From: Aphelocoma coerulescens
Lineage: Eukaryota; Chordata; Aves; Passeriformes; Corvidae
DNA: 64,000 nt
Assembly (NCBI RefSeq): GCF_041296385.1
Contig: NW_027183580.1
Span: forward strand, 147,194-211,193
Direction: 5' to 3'
In this document: piece by piece, positions 13,233 to 26,465 of the stretch
Layout of the letters: each line of letters opens with the position of its first letter
How positions within the stretch are numbered: position 1 is the first letter of the stretch
Notes under the pieces: generated by a model
The model's input: only the letters and a program-made list of their open reading frames with translations
Databases searched by the model: none
Told to the model about the DNA's origin: nothing
Made by a program: the position numbers and the translations under genes

Positions 13233-15350
13233 ATGTCTATCTGAGAAGGAAGGTTCGGTGCCGCAGCCTGTTGTGCACAATTTATATGCTGATAAGAGAA
13301 GGGGGTGCTTTTGGAACGTTTTCCTTCCTGACACTTCTGTCTCTGTGAGCTTTAGCTGCTTGGACTCAGGGGTACCGAAGGTATGTGAAAGTGACTGGGA
13401 TGCGAGAATCATGTTGCACAGGGAACAGGGAAGGTCACCAAATGTTTCCTGTCCTGGCACATCTCTCAGTCTGAACTGCAGCTGCAGATGCTTCACTTCC
13501 GCCAAGGACTCTGCCACCTTGAGAGAAGGATGCGCTCTATGGAGTTGAGAAAGAAAGTGCGTCTCACTAGCTTCTTTCCTCTACTTCATAGACAGCAAAG
13601 GGGCTATGAAAGGCAGCACTGGCTTTTTGTTCTAGGACTTCTTCTTTACAAGCAGCTGCTGGATGTTTGGAAGGGGGTTTGGGATATGCAAAAATGAGAG
13701 GCTAAGATGGTAAGAGGGTAAGATGGAAGTCATCTGGCAAAAGCAGAGCTCACAAAAGGGCCAGCTGAGAAAGCTCTTGCTGCCTACAACTTCAACTGCA
13801 CCCCTCAAAGCAGCAGCACACACGCTGCTCTCGGCACTTTCCTTCTCAGCTCTACGCACCATCCTAAGCCTTGCCTCTCCCACACTCAGGATCCAAAGAC
13901 AACGGCACCAGGGACTGCTCACACACTAAAGGCACCAGGACAAAAGGCTCACCAGCTTGGCCTTTGCATTCCCGCTGACAGCTCCACAGCTTGAACCCAG
14001 AGAACTGCCTGCTGCCAACAGCCTTTCCAATCACTCTGAGCACCTCATGACAAGGAGTGTGGGGAATGAATCTCCAGCAGCCTCCTGCCCCAGGCTGTCC
14101 CCCGGGAGCAGCCCTGCTCCAGGCTGTGACTGCCACCTGCACAGCCAAAGGACCCAGAGCCGGTGTTACACACCACGGCTGTGCCTGGCACAGAGACACC
14201 AGTGGCCACACAAGTGGCCATGGCACTGTCCACACACAGTCCCTGCTGCTGCTCCCCCAGCCGCTGGCACCAACTCCCAGCCACCCACTCCTAAAGCCAC
14301 GGGGCCCACTGGGACACTGCGGGGGCTTGTGGAAGCCAGCGGCCATTGTGACACAGCGGGGCTGCACAGAGCCCACGGTGCTTTGTGACCCGTGGCTCCC
14401 AGGAGAGCCTTTGTGATGCTGGGGAACTACAAGGAAGCCTGGCTCCTCTGTGACACCACCACAGAAGCTCAGGGGAGCCCTGGAGACCGTGGTGATGCTA
14501 TGGAACCTGATGCAACCCTGCCTCCACTGTGACACCACAGAAGCTCAGGGAGCCCTGGAGACTGTGGTGATGCTATGGAACCTGATGCAACCCTGCCTCC
14601 ACTGTGACACCACAGAACCTCTGGGAGCCCTGGAGACCGTGCTGATGCTATGGAACCTGATGCAACCCTGCCTCCACTGTGACACCACAGAAGCTCGGGG
14701 AGCTCTGCAGACCGTGGGGATGCTGGCGAAGCTGACGGAACCCTGGGCACCACAGTGACGCTATGGAACCTGGTGGAACCGAGGGGCCACAGTGACACTG
14801 TGGGGCCTTTTGGAAGCAACAGGACCCTGGTGGGAAGCCACGGGATGATTAATCCTGCACGAACCTGCTCCAGGTGGGCTCCTCTCTCCCGGCTTCCACA
14901 GGTGCTGCTAGGATCCCACTCCGGCACTGGCTTGGCACGGGCTGACGGCTTCCTTTGGCAATGGCTCTGCTCCAGGATGGCATGCTGCAGAGAATGCAGG
15001 TAGATTTTGTGCTCACTCCTGGCATGCAGCTGGACAATAAAGCCTGATCCAGCCCCCCCTCAGCATATGTCCGGCTCTGGCATTGGGGCGGGGCAACTTT
15101 GGGAGCAGCCCCAGCCCTGCTCCTGCTCCCGGCTGGGCACCCAGCTGCTGGGACACAGGTGTGTCCTGATGCCACCGTCTACTCCTTTGAGAAGGGGAGG
15201 ACAGAGTGCATCAGGGAGTTTGGTGTGGCTTACATGCGGCAAGGAGAAGGTGCAGCCCCAAACTGGCTTTCACTTCTAGAACCTTTTGCTATTGCGGGAG
15301 CAGCTGCTGGAGCTTTTCAACCGAGCTGCAAGAGTGAAAAGTGTGATGGC
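13233..15350 (+). repeat. Macrosatellite unit 7 (3 minisatellite copies)
   Basis: The unit is 2118 bp with its minisatellite at 14474-14698. It matches unit 2 at every private variant I could compare, including GGGCTTGTGG near 14322, but lacks the one-base deletion of unit 2. Confidence 0.95.
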
Positions 15351-17693
15351 ATGTCTATCTGAGAAGGAAGGTTCGGTGCCGCAGCCTGTTGTGCACAATT
15401 TATATGCTGATAAGAGAAGGGGGTGCTTTTGGAACGTTTTCCTTCCTGACACTTCTGTCTCTGTGAGCTTTAGCTGCTTGGACTCAGGGATACCGAAGGT
15501 ATGTGAAAGTGACTGGGATGCGAGAATCATGTTGCACAGGGAACAGGGAAGGTCAGCAAATGTTTCCTGTCCTGGCACATCTCTCAGTCTGAACTGCAGC
15601 TGCAGATGCTTCACTTCCGCCAAGGACTCTGCCACCTTGAGAGAAGGATGCGCTCTATGGAGTTGAGAAAGAAAGTGCGTCTCACTAGCTTCTTTCCTCT
15701 ACTTCATAGACAGCAAAGGGGCTATGAAAGGCAGCACTGGCTTTTTGTTCTAGGACTTCTTCTTTACAAGCAGCTGCTGGATGTTTGGAAGGGGGTTTGG
15801 GATATGCAAAAATGAGAGGCTAAGATGGTAAGAGGGTAAGATGGAAGTCATCTGGCAAAAGCAGAGCTCACAAAAGGGCCAGCTGAGAAAGCTCTTGCTG
15901 CCTACAACTTCAACTGCACCCCTCAAAGCAGCAGCACACACGCTGCTCTCGGCACTTTCCTTCTCAGCTCTACGCACCATCCTAAGCCTTGCCTCTCCCA
16001 CACTCAGGATCCAAAGACAACGGCACCAGGGACTGCTCACACACTAAAGGCACCAGGACAAAAGGCTCAGCAGCTTGGCCTTTGCATTCCCGCTGACAGC
16101 TCCACAGCTTGAACCCAGAGAACTGCCTGCTGCCAACAGCCTTTCCAATCACTCTGAGCACCTCATGACAAGGAGTGTGGGGAATGAATCTCCAGCAGCC
16201 TCCTGCCCCAGGCTGTCCCCCGGGAGCAGCCCTGCTCCAGGACGTGACTGCCACCTGCACAGCCAAAGGACCCAGAGCCGGTGTTACACACCACGGCTGT
16301 GCCTGGCACAGAGACACCAGTGGCCACACAAGTGGCCATGGCACTGTCCACACACAGTCCCTGCTGCTGCTCCCCCAGCCGCTGGCACCAACTCCCAGCC
16401 ACCCACTCCTAAAGCCACGGGGCCCACTGGGACACTGCGGGGGCTCGTGGAAGCCAGCGGCCATTGTGACACAGCGGGGCTGCACAGAGCCCACGGTGCT
16501 TTGTGACCCGTGGCTCCCAGGAGAGCCTTTGTGATGCTGGGGAACTACAAGGAAGCCTGGCTCCTCTGTGACACCACCACAGAAGCTCAGGGGAGCCCTG
16601 GAGACCGTGCTGATGCTATTGAACCTGATGCAACCCTGCCTCCTCTGTGACACCACAGAAGCTCTTGGAGCCCTGGAGACCGTGGTGATGCTATGGAACC
16701 TGATGCAACCCTGCCTCCTCTGTGACACCACAGAACCTCTGGGAGCTCTGGAGACCGTGCTGATGCTATGGAACCTGATGCAACCCTGCCTCCTCTGTGA
16801 CACCACAGAACCTCTGGGAGCCCTGGAGACCGTGCTGATGCTATGGAACCTGATGCAACCCTGCCTCCACTGTGACACCACAGAAGCTCAGGGAGCCCTG
16901 GAGACTGTGGTGATGCTATGGAACCTGATGCAACCCTGCCTCCACTGTGACACCACAGAACCTCTGGGAGCCCTGGAGACCGTGCTGATGCTATGGAACC
17001 TGATGCAACCCTGCCTCCACTGTGACACCACAGAAGCTCGGGGAGCTCTGCAGACCGTGGGGATGCTGGCGAAGCTGACGGAACCCTGGGCACCACAGTG
17101 ACGCTATGGAACCTGGTGGAACCGAGGGGCCACAGTGACACTGTGGGGCCTTTTGGAAGCAACAGGACCCTGGTGGGAAGCCACGGGATGATTAATCCTG
17201 CACGAACCTGCTCCAGGTGGGCTCCTCTCTCCCGGCTTCCACAGGTGCTGCTAGGATCCCACTCCGGCACTGGCTTGGCACGGGCTGACGGCTTCCTTTG
17301 GCAATGGCTCTGCTCCAGGATGGCATGCTGCAGAGAATGCAGGTAGATTTTGTGCTCACTCCTGGCATGCAGCTGGACAATAAAGCCTGATCCAGCCCCC
17401 CCTCAGCATATGTCCGGCTCTGGCATTGGGGCGGGGCAACTTTGGGAGCAGCCCCAGCCCTGCTCCTGCTCCCGGCTGGGCACCCAGCTGCTGGGACACA
17501 GGTGTGTCCTGATGCCACCGTCTACTCCTTTGAGAAGGGGAGGACAGAGTGCATCAGGGAGTTTGGTGTGGCTTACATGCGGCAAGGAGAAGGTGCAGCC
17601 CCAAACTGGCTTTCACTTCTAGAACCTTTTGCTATTGCGGGAGCAGCTGCTGGAGCTTTTCAACCGAGCTGCAAGAGTGAAAAGTGTGATGGC
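15351..17693 (+). repeat. Macrosatellite unit 8 (6 minisatellite copies, longest unit)
   Basis: The unit is 2343 bp with its minisatellite at 16592-17041, the only six-copy block seen. Private changes include CAGGACGTGAC near 16239. The GGCTCAGCAG variant near 16065 is shared with units 10 and 12. Confidence 0.95.
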
Positions 17694-19886
17694 ATGTCTA
17701 TCTGAGAAGGAAGGTTCGGTGCCGCAGCCTGTTGTGCACAATTTATATGCTGATAAGAGAAGGGGGTGCTTTTGGAACGTTTTCCTTCCTGACACTTCTG
17801 TCTCTGTGAGCTTTAGCTGCTTGGACTCAGGGGTACCGAAGGTATGTGAAAGTGACTGGGATGCGAGAATCATGTTGCACAGGGAACAGGGAAGGTCAGC
17901 AAATGTTTCCTGTCCTGGCACATCTCTCAGTCTGAACTGCAGCTGCAGATGCTTCACTTCCGCCAAGGACTCTGCCACCTTGAGAGAAGGATGCGCTCTA
18001 TGGAGTTGAGAAAGAAAGTGCGTCTCACTAGCTTCTTTCCTCTACTTCATAGACAGCAAAGGGGCTATGAAAGGCAGCACTGGCTTTTTGTTCTAGGACT
18101 TCTTCTTTACAAGCAGCTGCTGGATGTTTGGAAGGGGGTTTGGGATATGCAAAAATGAGAGGCTAAGATGGTAAGAGGGTAAGATGGAAGTCATCTGGCA
18201 AAAGCAGAGCTCACAAAAGGGCCAGCTGAGAAAGCTCTTGCTGCCTACAACTTCAACTGCACCCCTCAAAGCAGCAGCACACACGCTGCTCTCGGCACTT
18301 TCCTTCTCAGCTCTACGCACCATCCTAAGCCTTGCCTCTCCCACACTCAGGATCCAAAGACAACGGCACCAGGGACTGCTCACACACTAAAGGCACCAGG
18401 ACAAAAGGCTCACCAGCTTGGCCTTTGCATTCCCGCTGACAGCTCCACAGCTTGAACCCAGAGAACTGCCTGCTGCCAACAGCCTTTCCAATCACTCTGA
18501 GCACCTCATGACAAGGAGTGTGGGGAATGAATCTCCAGCAGCCTCCTGCCCCAGGCTGTCCCCCGGGAGCAGCCCTGCTCCAGGCTGTGACTGCCACCTG
18601 CACAGCCAAAGGACCCAGAGCCGGTGTTACACACCACGGCTGTGCCTGGCACAGAGACACCAGTGGCCACACAAGTGGCCATGGCACTGTCCACACACAG
18701 TCCCTGCTGCTGCTCCCCCAGCCGCTGGCACCAACTCCCAGCCACCCACTCCTAAAGCCACGGGGCCCACTGGGACACTGCGGGGGCTCGTGGAAGCCAG
18801 CGGCCATTGTGACACAGCGGGGCTGCACAGAGCCCACGGTGCTTTGTGACCCGTGGCTCCCAGGAGAGCCTTTGTGATGCTGGGGAACTACAAGGAAGCC
18901 TGGCTCCTCTGTGACACCACCACAGAAGCTCAGGGGAGCCCTGGAGACCGTGCTGATGCTATGGAACCTGATGCAACCCTGCCTCCTCTGTGACACCACA
19001 GAACCTCTGGGAGCCCTGGAGACCGTGCTGATGCTATGGAACCTGATGCAACCCTGCCTCCACTGTGACACCACAGAAGCTCAGGGAGCCCTGGAGACTG
19101 TGGTGATGCTATGGAACCTGATGCAACCCTGCCTCCACTGTGACACCACAGAACCTCTGGGAGCCCTGGAGACCGTGCTGATGCTATGGAACCTGATGCA
19201 ACCCTGCCTCCACTGTGACACCACAGAAGCTCGGGGAGCTCTGCAGACCGTGGGGATGCTGGCGAAGCTGACGGAACCCTGGGCACCACAGTGACGCTAT
19301 GGAACCTGGTGGAACCGAGGGGCCACAGTGACACTGTGGGGCCTTTTGGAAGCAACAGGACCCTGGTGGGAAGCCACGGGATGATTAATCCTGCACGAAC
19401 CTGCTCCAGGTGGGCTCCTCTCTCCCGGCTTCCACAGGTGCTGCTAGGATCCCACTCCGGCACTGGCTTGGCACGGGCTGACGGCTTCCTTTGGCAATGG
19501 CTCTGCTCCAGGATGGCATGCTGCAGAGAATGCAGGTAGATTTTGTGCTCACTCCTGGCATGCAGCTGGACAATAAAGCCTGATCCAGCCCCCCCTCAGC
19601 ATATGTCCGGCTCTGGCATTGGGGCGGGGCAACTTTGGGAGCAGCCCCAGCCCTGCTCCTGCTCCCGGCTGGGCACCCAGCTGCTGGGACACAGGTGTGT
19701 CCTGATGCCACCGTCTACTCCTTTGAGAAGGGGAGGACAGAGTGCATCAGGGAGTTTGGTGTGGCTTACATGCGGCAAGGAGAAGGTGCAGCCCCAAACT
19801 GGCTTTCACTTCTAGAACCTTTTGCTATTGCGGGAGCAGCTGCTGGAGCTTTTCAACCGAGCTGCAAGAGTGAAAAGTGTGATGGC
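17694..19886 (+). repeat. Macrosatellite unit 9 (4 minisatellite copies)
   Basis: The unit is 2193 bp with its minisatellite at 18935-19234. It has the GGGGTACCG variant of units 2, 7 and 12 near 17830 but the common TCAGCAAATG form a little further on, so the exchange breakpoint lies between them. Confidence 0.95.
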
Positions 19887-22154
19887 ATGTCTATCTGAGA
19901 AGGAAGGTTCGGTGCCGCAGCCTGTTGTGCACAATTTATATGCTGATAAGAGAAGGGGGTGCTTTTGGAACGTTTTCCTTCCTGACACTTCTGTCTCTGT
20001 GAGCTTTAGCTGCTTGGACTCAGGGATACCGAAGGTATGTGAAAGTGACTGGGATGCGAGAATCATGTTGCACAGGGAACAGGGAAGGTCAGCAAATGTT
20101 TCCTGTCCTGGCACATCTCTCAGTCTGAACTGCAGCTGCAGATGCTTCACTTCCGCCAAGGACTCTGCCACCTTGAGAGAAGGATGCGCTCTATGGAGTT
20201 GAGAAAGAAAGTGCGTCTCACTAGCTTCTTTCCTCTACTTCATAGACAGCAAAGGGGCTATGAAAGGCAGCACTGGCTTTTTGTTCTAGGACTTCTTCTT
20301 TACAAGCAGCTGCTGGATGTTTGGAAGGGGGTTTGGGATATGCAAAAATGAGAGGCTAAGATGGTAAGAGGGTAAGATGGAAGTCATCTGGCAAAAGCAG
20401 AGCTCACAAAAGGGCCAGCTGAGAAAGCTCTTGCTGCCTACAACTTCAACTGCACCCCTCAAAGCAGCAGCACACACGCTGCTCTCGGCACTTTCCTTCT
20501 CAGCTCTACGCACCATCCTAAGCCTTGCCTCTCCCACACTCAGGATCCAAAGACAACGGCACCAGGGACTGCTCACACACTAAAGGCACCAGGACAAAAG
20601 GCTCAGCAGCTTGGCCTTTGCATTCCCGCTGACAGCTCCACAGCTTGAACCCAGAGAACTGCCTGCTGCCAACAGCCTTTCCAATCACTCTGAGCACCTC
20701 ATGACAAGGAGTGTGGGGAATGAATCTCCAGCAGCCTCCTGCCCCAGGCTGTCCCCCGGGAGCAGCCCTGCTCCAGGCCGTGACTGCCACCTGCACAGCC
20801 AAAGGACCCAGAGCCGGTGTTACACACCACGGCTGTGCCTGGCACAGAGACACCAGTGGCCACACAAGTGGCCATGGCACTGTCCACACACAGTCCCTGC
20901 TGCTGCTCCCCCAGCCGCTGGCACCAACTCCCAGCCACCCACTCCTAAAGCCACGGGGCCCACTGGGACACTGCGGGGGCTCGTGGAAGCCAGCGGCCAT
21001 TGTGACACAGCGGGGCTGCACAGAGCCCACGGTGCTTTGTGACCCGTGGCTCCCAGGAGAGCCTTTGTGATGCTGGGGAACTACAAGGAAGCCTGGCTCC
21101 TCTGTGACACCACCACAGAAGCTCAGGGGAGCCCTGGAGACCGTGCTGATGCTATTGAACCTGATGCAACCCTGCCTCCTCTGTGACACCACAGAAGCTC
21201 TTGGAGCCCTGGAGACCGTGGTGATGCTATGGAACCTGATGCAACCCTGCCTCCTCTGTGACACCACAGAACCTCTGGGAGCCCTGGAGACCGTGCTGAT
21301 GCTATGGAACCTGATGCAACCCTGCCTCCACTGTGACACCACAGAAGCTCAGGGAGCCCTGGAGACTGTGGTGATGCTATGGAACCTGATGCAACCCTGC
21401 CTCCACTGTGACACCACAGAACCTCTGGGAGCCCTGGAGACCGTGCTGATGCTATGGAACCTGATGCAACCCTGCCTCCACTGTGACACCACAGAAGCTC
21501 GGGGAGCTCTGCAGACCGTGGGGATGCTGGCGAAGCTGACGGAACCCTGGGCACCACAGTGACGCTATGGAACCTGGTGGAACCGAGGGGCCACAGTGAC
21601 ACTGTGGGGCCTTTTGGAAGCAACAGGACCCTGGTGGGAAGCCACGGGATGATTAATCCTGCACGAACCTGCTCCAGGTGGGCTCCTCTCTCCCGGCTTC
21701 CACAGGTGCTGCTAGGATCCCACTCCGGCACTGGCTTGGCACGGGCTGACGGCTTCCTTTGGCAATGGCTCTGCTCCAGGATGGCATGCTGCAGAGAATG
21801 CAGGTAGATTTTGTGCTCACTCCTGGCATGCAGCTGGACAATAAAGCCTGATCCAGCCCCCCCTCAGCATATGTCCGGCTCTGGCATTGGGGCGGGGCAA
21901 CTTTGGGAGCAGCCCCAGCCCTGCTCCTGCTCCCGGCTGGGCACCCAGCTGCTGGGACACAGGTGTGTCCTGATGCCACCGTCTACTCCTTTGAGAAGGG
22001 GAGGACAGAGTGCATCAGGGAGTTTGGTGTGGCTTACATGCGGCAAGGAGAAGGTGCAGCCCCAAACTGGCTTTCACTTCTAGAACCTTTTGCTATTGCG
22101 GGAGCAGCTGCTGGAGCTTTTCAACCGAGCTGCAAGAGTGAAAAGTGTGATGGC
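19887..22154 (+). repeat. Macrosatellite unit 10 (5 minisatellite copies)
   Basis: The unit is 2268 bp with its minisatellite at 21128-21502. It shares the GGCTCAGCAG variant near 20601 with units 8 and 12. Confidence 0.95.
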
Positions 22155-24347
22155 ATGTCTATCTGAGAAGGAAGGTTCGGTGCCGCAGCCTGTTGTGCAC
22201 AATTTATATGCTGATAAGAGAAGGGGGTGCTTTTGGAACGTTTTCCTTCCTGACACTTCTGTCTCTGTGAGCTTTAGCTGCTTGGACTCAGGGATACCGA
22301 AGGTATGTGAAAGTGACTGGGATGCGAGAATCATGTTGCACAGGGAACAGGGAAGGTCAGCAAATGTTTCCTGTCCTGGCACATCTCTCAGTCTGAACTG
22401 CAGCTGCAGATGCTTCACTTCCGCCAAGGACTCTGCCACCTTGAGAGAAGGATGCGCTCTATGGAGTTGAGAAAGAAAGTGCGTCTCACTAGCTTCTTTC
22501 CTCTACTTCATAGACAGCAAAGGGGCTATGAAAGGCAGCACTGGCTTTTTGTTCTAGGACTTCTTCTTTACAAGCAGCTGCTGGATGTTTGGAAGGGGGT
22601 TTGGGATATGCAAAAATGAGAGGCTAAGATGGTAAGAAGGTAAGATGGAAGTCATCTGGCAAAAGCAGAGCTCACAAAAGGGCCAGCTGAGAAAGCTCTT
22701 GCTGCCTACAACTTCAACTGCACCCCTCAAAGCAGCAGCACACACGCTGCTCTCGGCACTTTCCTTCTCAGCTCTACGCACCATCCTAAGCCTTGCCTCT
22801 CCCACACTCAGGATCCAAAGACAACGGCACCAGGGACTGCTCACACACTAAAGGCACCAGGACAAAAGGCTCACCAGCTTGGCCTTTGCATTCCCGCTGA
22901 CAGCTCCACAGCTTGAACCCAGAGAACTGCCTGCTGCCAACAGCCTTTCCAATCACTCTGAGCACCTCATGACAAGGAGTGTGGGGAATGAATCTCCAGC
23001 AGCCTCCTGCCCCAGGCTGTCCCCCGGGAGCAGCCCTGCTCCAGGCCGTGACTGCCACCTGCACAGCCAAAGGACCCAGAGCCGGTGTTACACACCACGG
23101 CTGTGCCTGGCACAGAGACACCAGTGGCCACACAAGTGGCCATGGCACTGTCCACACACAGTCCCTGCTGCTGCTCCCCCAGCCGCTGGCACCAACTCCC
23201 AGCCACCCACTCCTAAAGCTACGGGGCCCACTGGGACACTGCGGGGGCTCGTGGAAGCCAGCGGCCATTGTGACACAGCGGGGCTGCACAGAGCCCACGG
23301 TGCTTTGTGACCCGTGGCTCCCAGGAGAGCCTTTGTGATGCTGGGGAACTACAAGGAAGCCTGGCTCCTCTGTGACACCACCACAGAAGCTCAGGGGAGC
23401 CCTGGAGACCGTGCTGATGCTATGGAACCTGATGCAACCCTGCCTCCTCTGTGACACCACAGAACCTCTGGGAGCCCTGGAGACCGTGCTGATGCTATGG
23501 AACCTGATGCAACCCTGCCTCCACTGTGACACCACAGAAGCTCAGGGAGCCCTGGAGACTGTGGTGATGCTATGGAACCTGATGCAACCCTGCCTCCACT
23601 GTGACACCACAGAACCTCTGGGAGCCCTGGAGACCGTGCTGATGCTATGGAACCTGATGCAACCCTGCCTCCACTGTGACACCACAGAAGCTCGGGGAGC
23701 TCTGCAGACCGTGGGGATGCTGGCGAAGCTGACGGAACCCTGGGCACCACAGTGACGCTATGGAACCTGGTGGAACCGAGGGGCCACAGTGACACTGTGG
23801 GGCCTTTTGGAAGCAACAGGACCCTGGTGGGAAGCCACGGGATGATTAATCCTGCACGAACCTGCTCCAGGTGGGCTCCTCTCTCCCGGCTTCCACAGGT
23901 GCTGCTAGGATCCCACTCCGGCACTGGCTTGGCACGGGCTGACGGCTTCCTTTGGCAATGGCTCTGCTCCAGGATGGCATGCTGCAGAGAATGCAGGTAG
24001 ATTTTGTGCTCACTCCTGGCATGCAGCTGGACAATAAAGCCTGATCCAGCCCCCCCTCAGCATATGTCCGGCTCTGGCATTGGGGCGGGGCAACTTTGGG
24101 AGCAGCCCCAGCCCTGCTCCTGCTCCCGGCTGGGCACCCAGCTGCTGGGACACAGGTGTGTCCTGATGCCACCGTCTACTCCTTTGAGAAGGGGAGGACA
24201 GAGTGCATCAGGGAGTTTGGTGTGGCTTACATGCGGCAAGGAGAAGGTGCAGCCCCAAACTGGCTTTCACTTCTAGAACCTTTTGCTATTGCGGGAGCAG
24301 CTGCTGGAGCTTTTCAACCGAGCTGCAAGAGTGAAAAGTGTGATGGC
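22155..24347 (+). repeat. Macrosatellite unit 11 (4 minisatellite copies)
   Basis: The unit is 2193 bp with its minisatellite at 23396-23695. It shares the AGAAGG and GCTACGG variants with units 1 and 4 and has the same copy number as unit 4. Confidence 0.95.
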
Positions 24348-26465
24348 ATGTCTATCTGAGAAGGAAGGTTCGGTGCCGCAGCCTGTTGTGCACAATTTAT
24401 ATGCTGATAAGAGAAGGGGGTGCTTTTGGAACGTTTTCCTTCCTGACACTTCTGTCTCTGTGAGCTTTAGCTGCTTGGACTCAGGGGTACCGAAGGTATG
24501 TGAAAGTGACTGGGATGCGAGAATCATGTTGCACAGGGAACAGGGAAGGTCACCAAATGTTTCCTGTCCTGGCACATCTCTCAGTCTGAACTGCAGCTGC
24601 AGATGCTTCACTTCCGCCAAGGACTCTGCCACCTTGAGAGAAGGATGCGCTCTATGGAGTTGAGAAAGAAAGTGCGTCTCACTAGCTTCTTTCCTCTACT
24701 TCATAGACAGCAAAGGGGCTATGAAAGGCAGCACTGGCTTTTTGTTCTAGGACTTCTTCTTTACAAGCAGCTGCTGGATGTTTGGAAGGGGGTTTGGGAT
24801 ATGCAAAAATGAGAGGCTAAGATGGTAAGAGGGTAAGATGGAAGTCATCTGGCAAAAGCAGAGCTCACAAAAGGGCCAGCTGAGAAAGCTCTTGCTGCCT
24901 ACAACTTCAACTGCACCCCTCAAAGCAGCAGCACACACGCTGCTCTCGGCACTTTCCTTCTCAGCTCTACGCACCATCCTAAGCCTTGCCTCTCCCACAC
25001 TCAGGATCCAAAGACAACGGCACCAGGGACTGCTCACACACTAAAGGCACCAGGACAAAAGGCTCAGCAGCTTGGCCTTTGCATTCCCGCTGACAGCTCC
25101 ACAGCTTGAACCCAGAGAACTGCCTGCTGCCAACAGCCTTTCCAATCACTCTGAGCACCTCATGACAAGGAGTGTGGGGAATGAATCTCCAGCAGCCTCC
25201 TGCCCCAGGCTGTCCCCCGGGAGCAGCCCTGCTCCAGGCCGTGACTGCCACCTGCACAGCCAAAGGACCCAGAGCCGGTGTTACACACCACGGCTGTGCC
25301 TGGCACAGAGACACCAGTGGCCACACAAGTGGCCATGGCACTGTCCACACACAGTCCCTGCTGCTGCTCCCCCAGCCGCTGGCACCAACTCCCAGCCACC
25401 CACTCCTAAAGCCACGGGGCCCACTGGGACACTGCGGGGGCTCGTGGAAGCCAGCGGCCATTGTGACACAGCGGGGCTGCACAGAGCCCACGGTGCTTTG
25501 TGACCCGTGGCTCCCAGGAGAGCCTTTGTGATGCTGGGGAACTACAAGGAAGCCTGGCTCCTCTGTGACACCACCACAGAAGCTCAGGGGAGCCCTGGAG
25601 ACCGTGGTGATGCTATGGAACCTGATGCAACCCTGCCTCCACTGTGACACCACAGAAGCTCAGGGAGCCCTGGAGACTGTGGTGATGCTATGGAACCTGA
25701 TGCAACCCTGCCTCCACTGTGACACCACAGAACCTCTGGGAGCCCTGGAGACCGTGCTGATGCTATGGAACCTGATGCAACCCTGCCTCCACTGTGACAC
25801 CACAGAAGCTCGGGGAGCTCTGCAGACCGTGGGGATGCTGGCGAAGCTGACGGAACCCTGGGCACCACAGTGACGCTATGGAACCTGGTGGAACCGAGGG
25901 GCCACAGTGACACTGTGGGGCCTTTTGGAAGCAACAGGACCCTGGTGGGAAGCCACGGGATGATTAATCCTGCACGAACCTGCTCCAGGTGGGCTCCTCT
26001 CTCCCGGCTTCCACAGGTGCTGCTAGGATCCCACTCCGGCACTGGCTTGGCACGGGCTGACGGCTTCCTTTGGCAATGGCTCTGCTCCAGGATGGCATGC
26101 TGCAGAGAATGCAGGTAGATTTTGTGCTCACTCCTGGCATGCAGCTGGACAATAAAGCCTGATCCAGCCCCCCCTCAGCATATGTCCGGCTCTGGCATTG
26201 GGGCGGGGCAACTTTGGGAGCAGCCCCAGCCCTGCTCCTGCTCCCGGCTGGGCACCCAGCTGCTGGGACACAGGTGTGTCCTGATGCCACCGTCTACTCC
26301 TTTGAGAAGGGGAGGACAGAGTGCATCAGGGAGTTTGGTGTGGCTTACATGCGGCAAGGAGAAGGTGCAGCCCCAAACTGGCTTTCACTTCTAGAACCTT
26401 TTGCTATTGCGGGAGCAGCTGCTGGAGCTTTTCAACCGAGCTGCAAGAGTGAAAAGTGTGATGGC
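24348..26465 (+). repeat. Macrosatellite unit 12 (3 minisatellite copies)
   Basis: The unit is 2118 bp with its minisatellite at 25589-25813. The first 300 bases carry the unit 2/7 variants, while the middle carries the GGCTCAGCAG variant of units 8 and 10, so it is a mosaic of two lineages. Confidence 0.95.
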
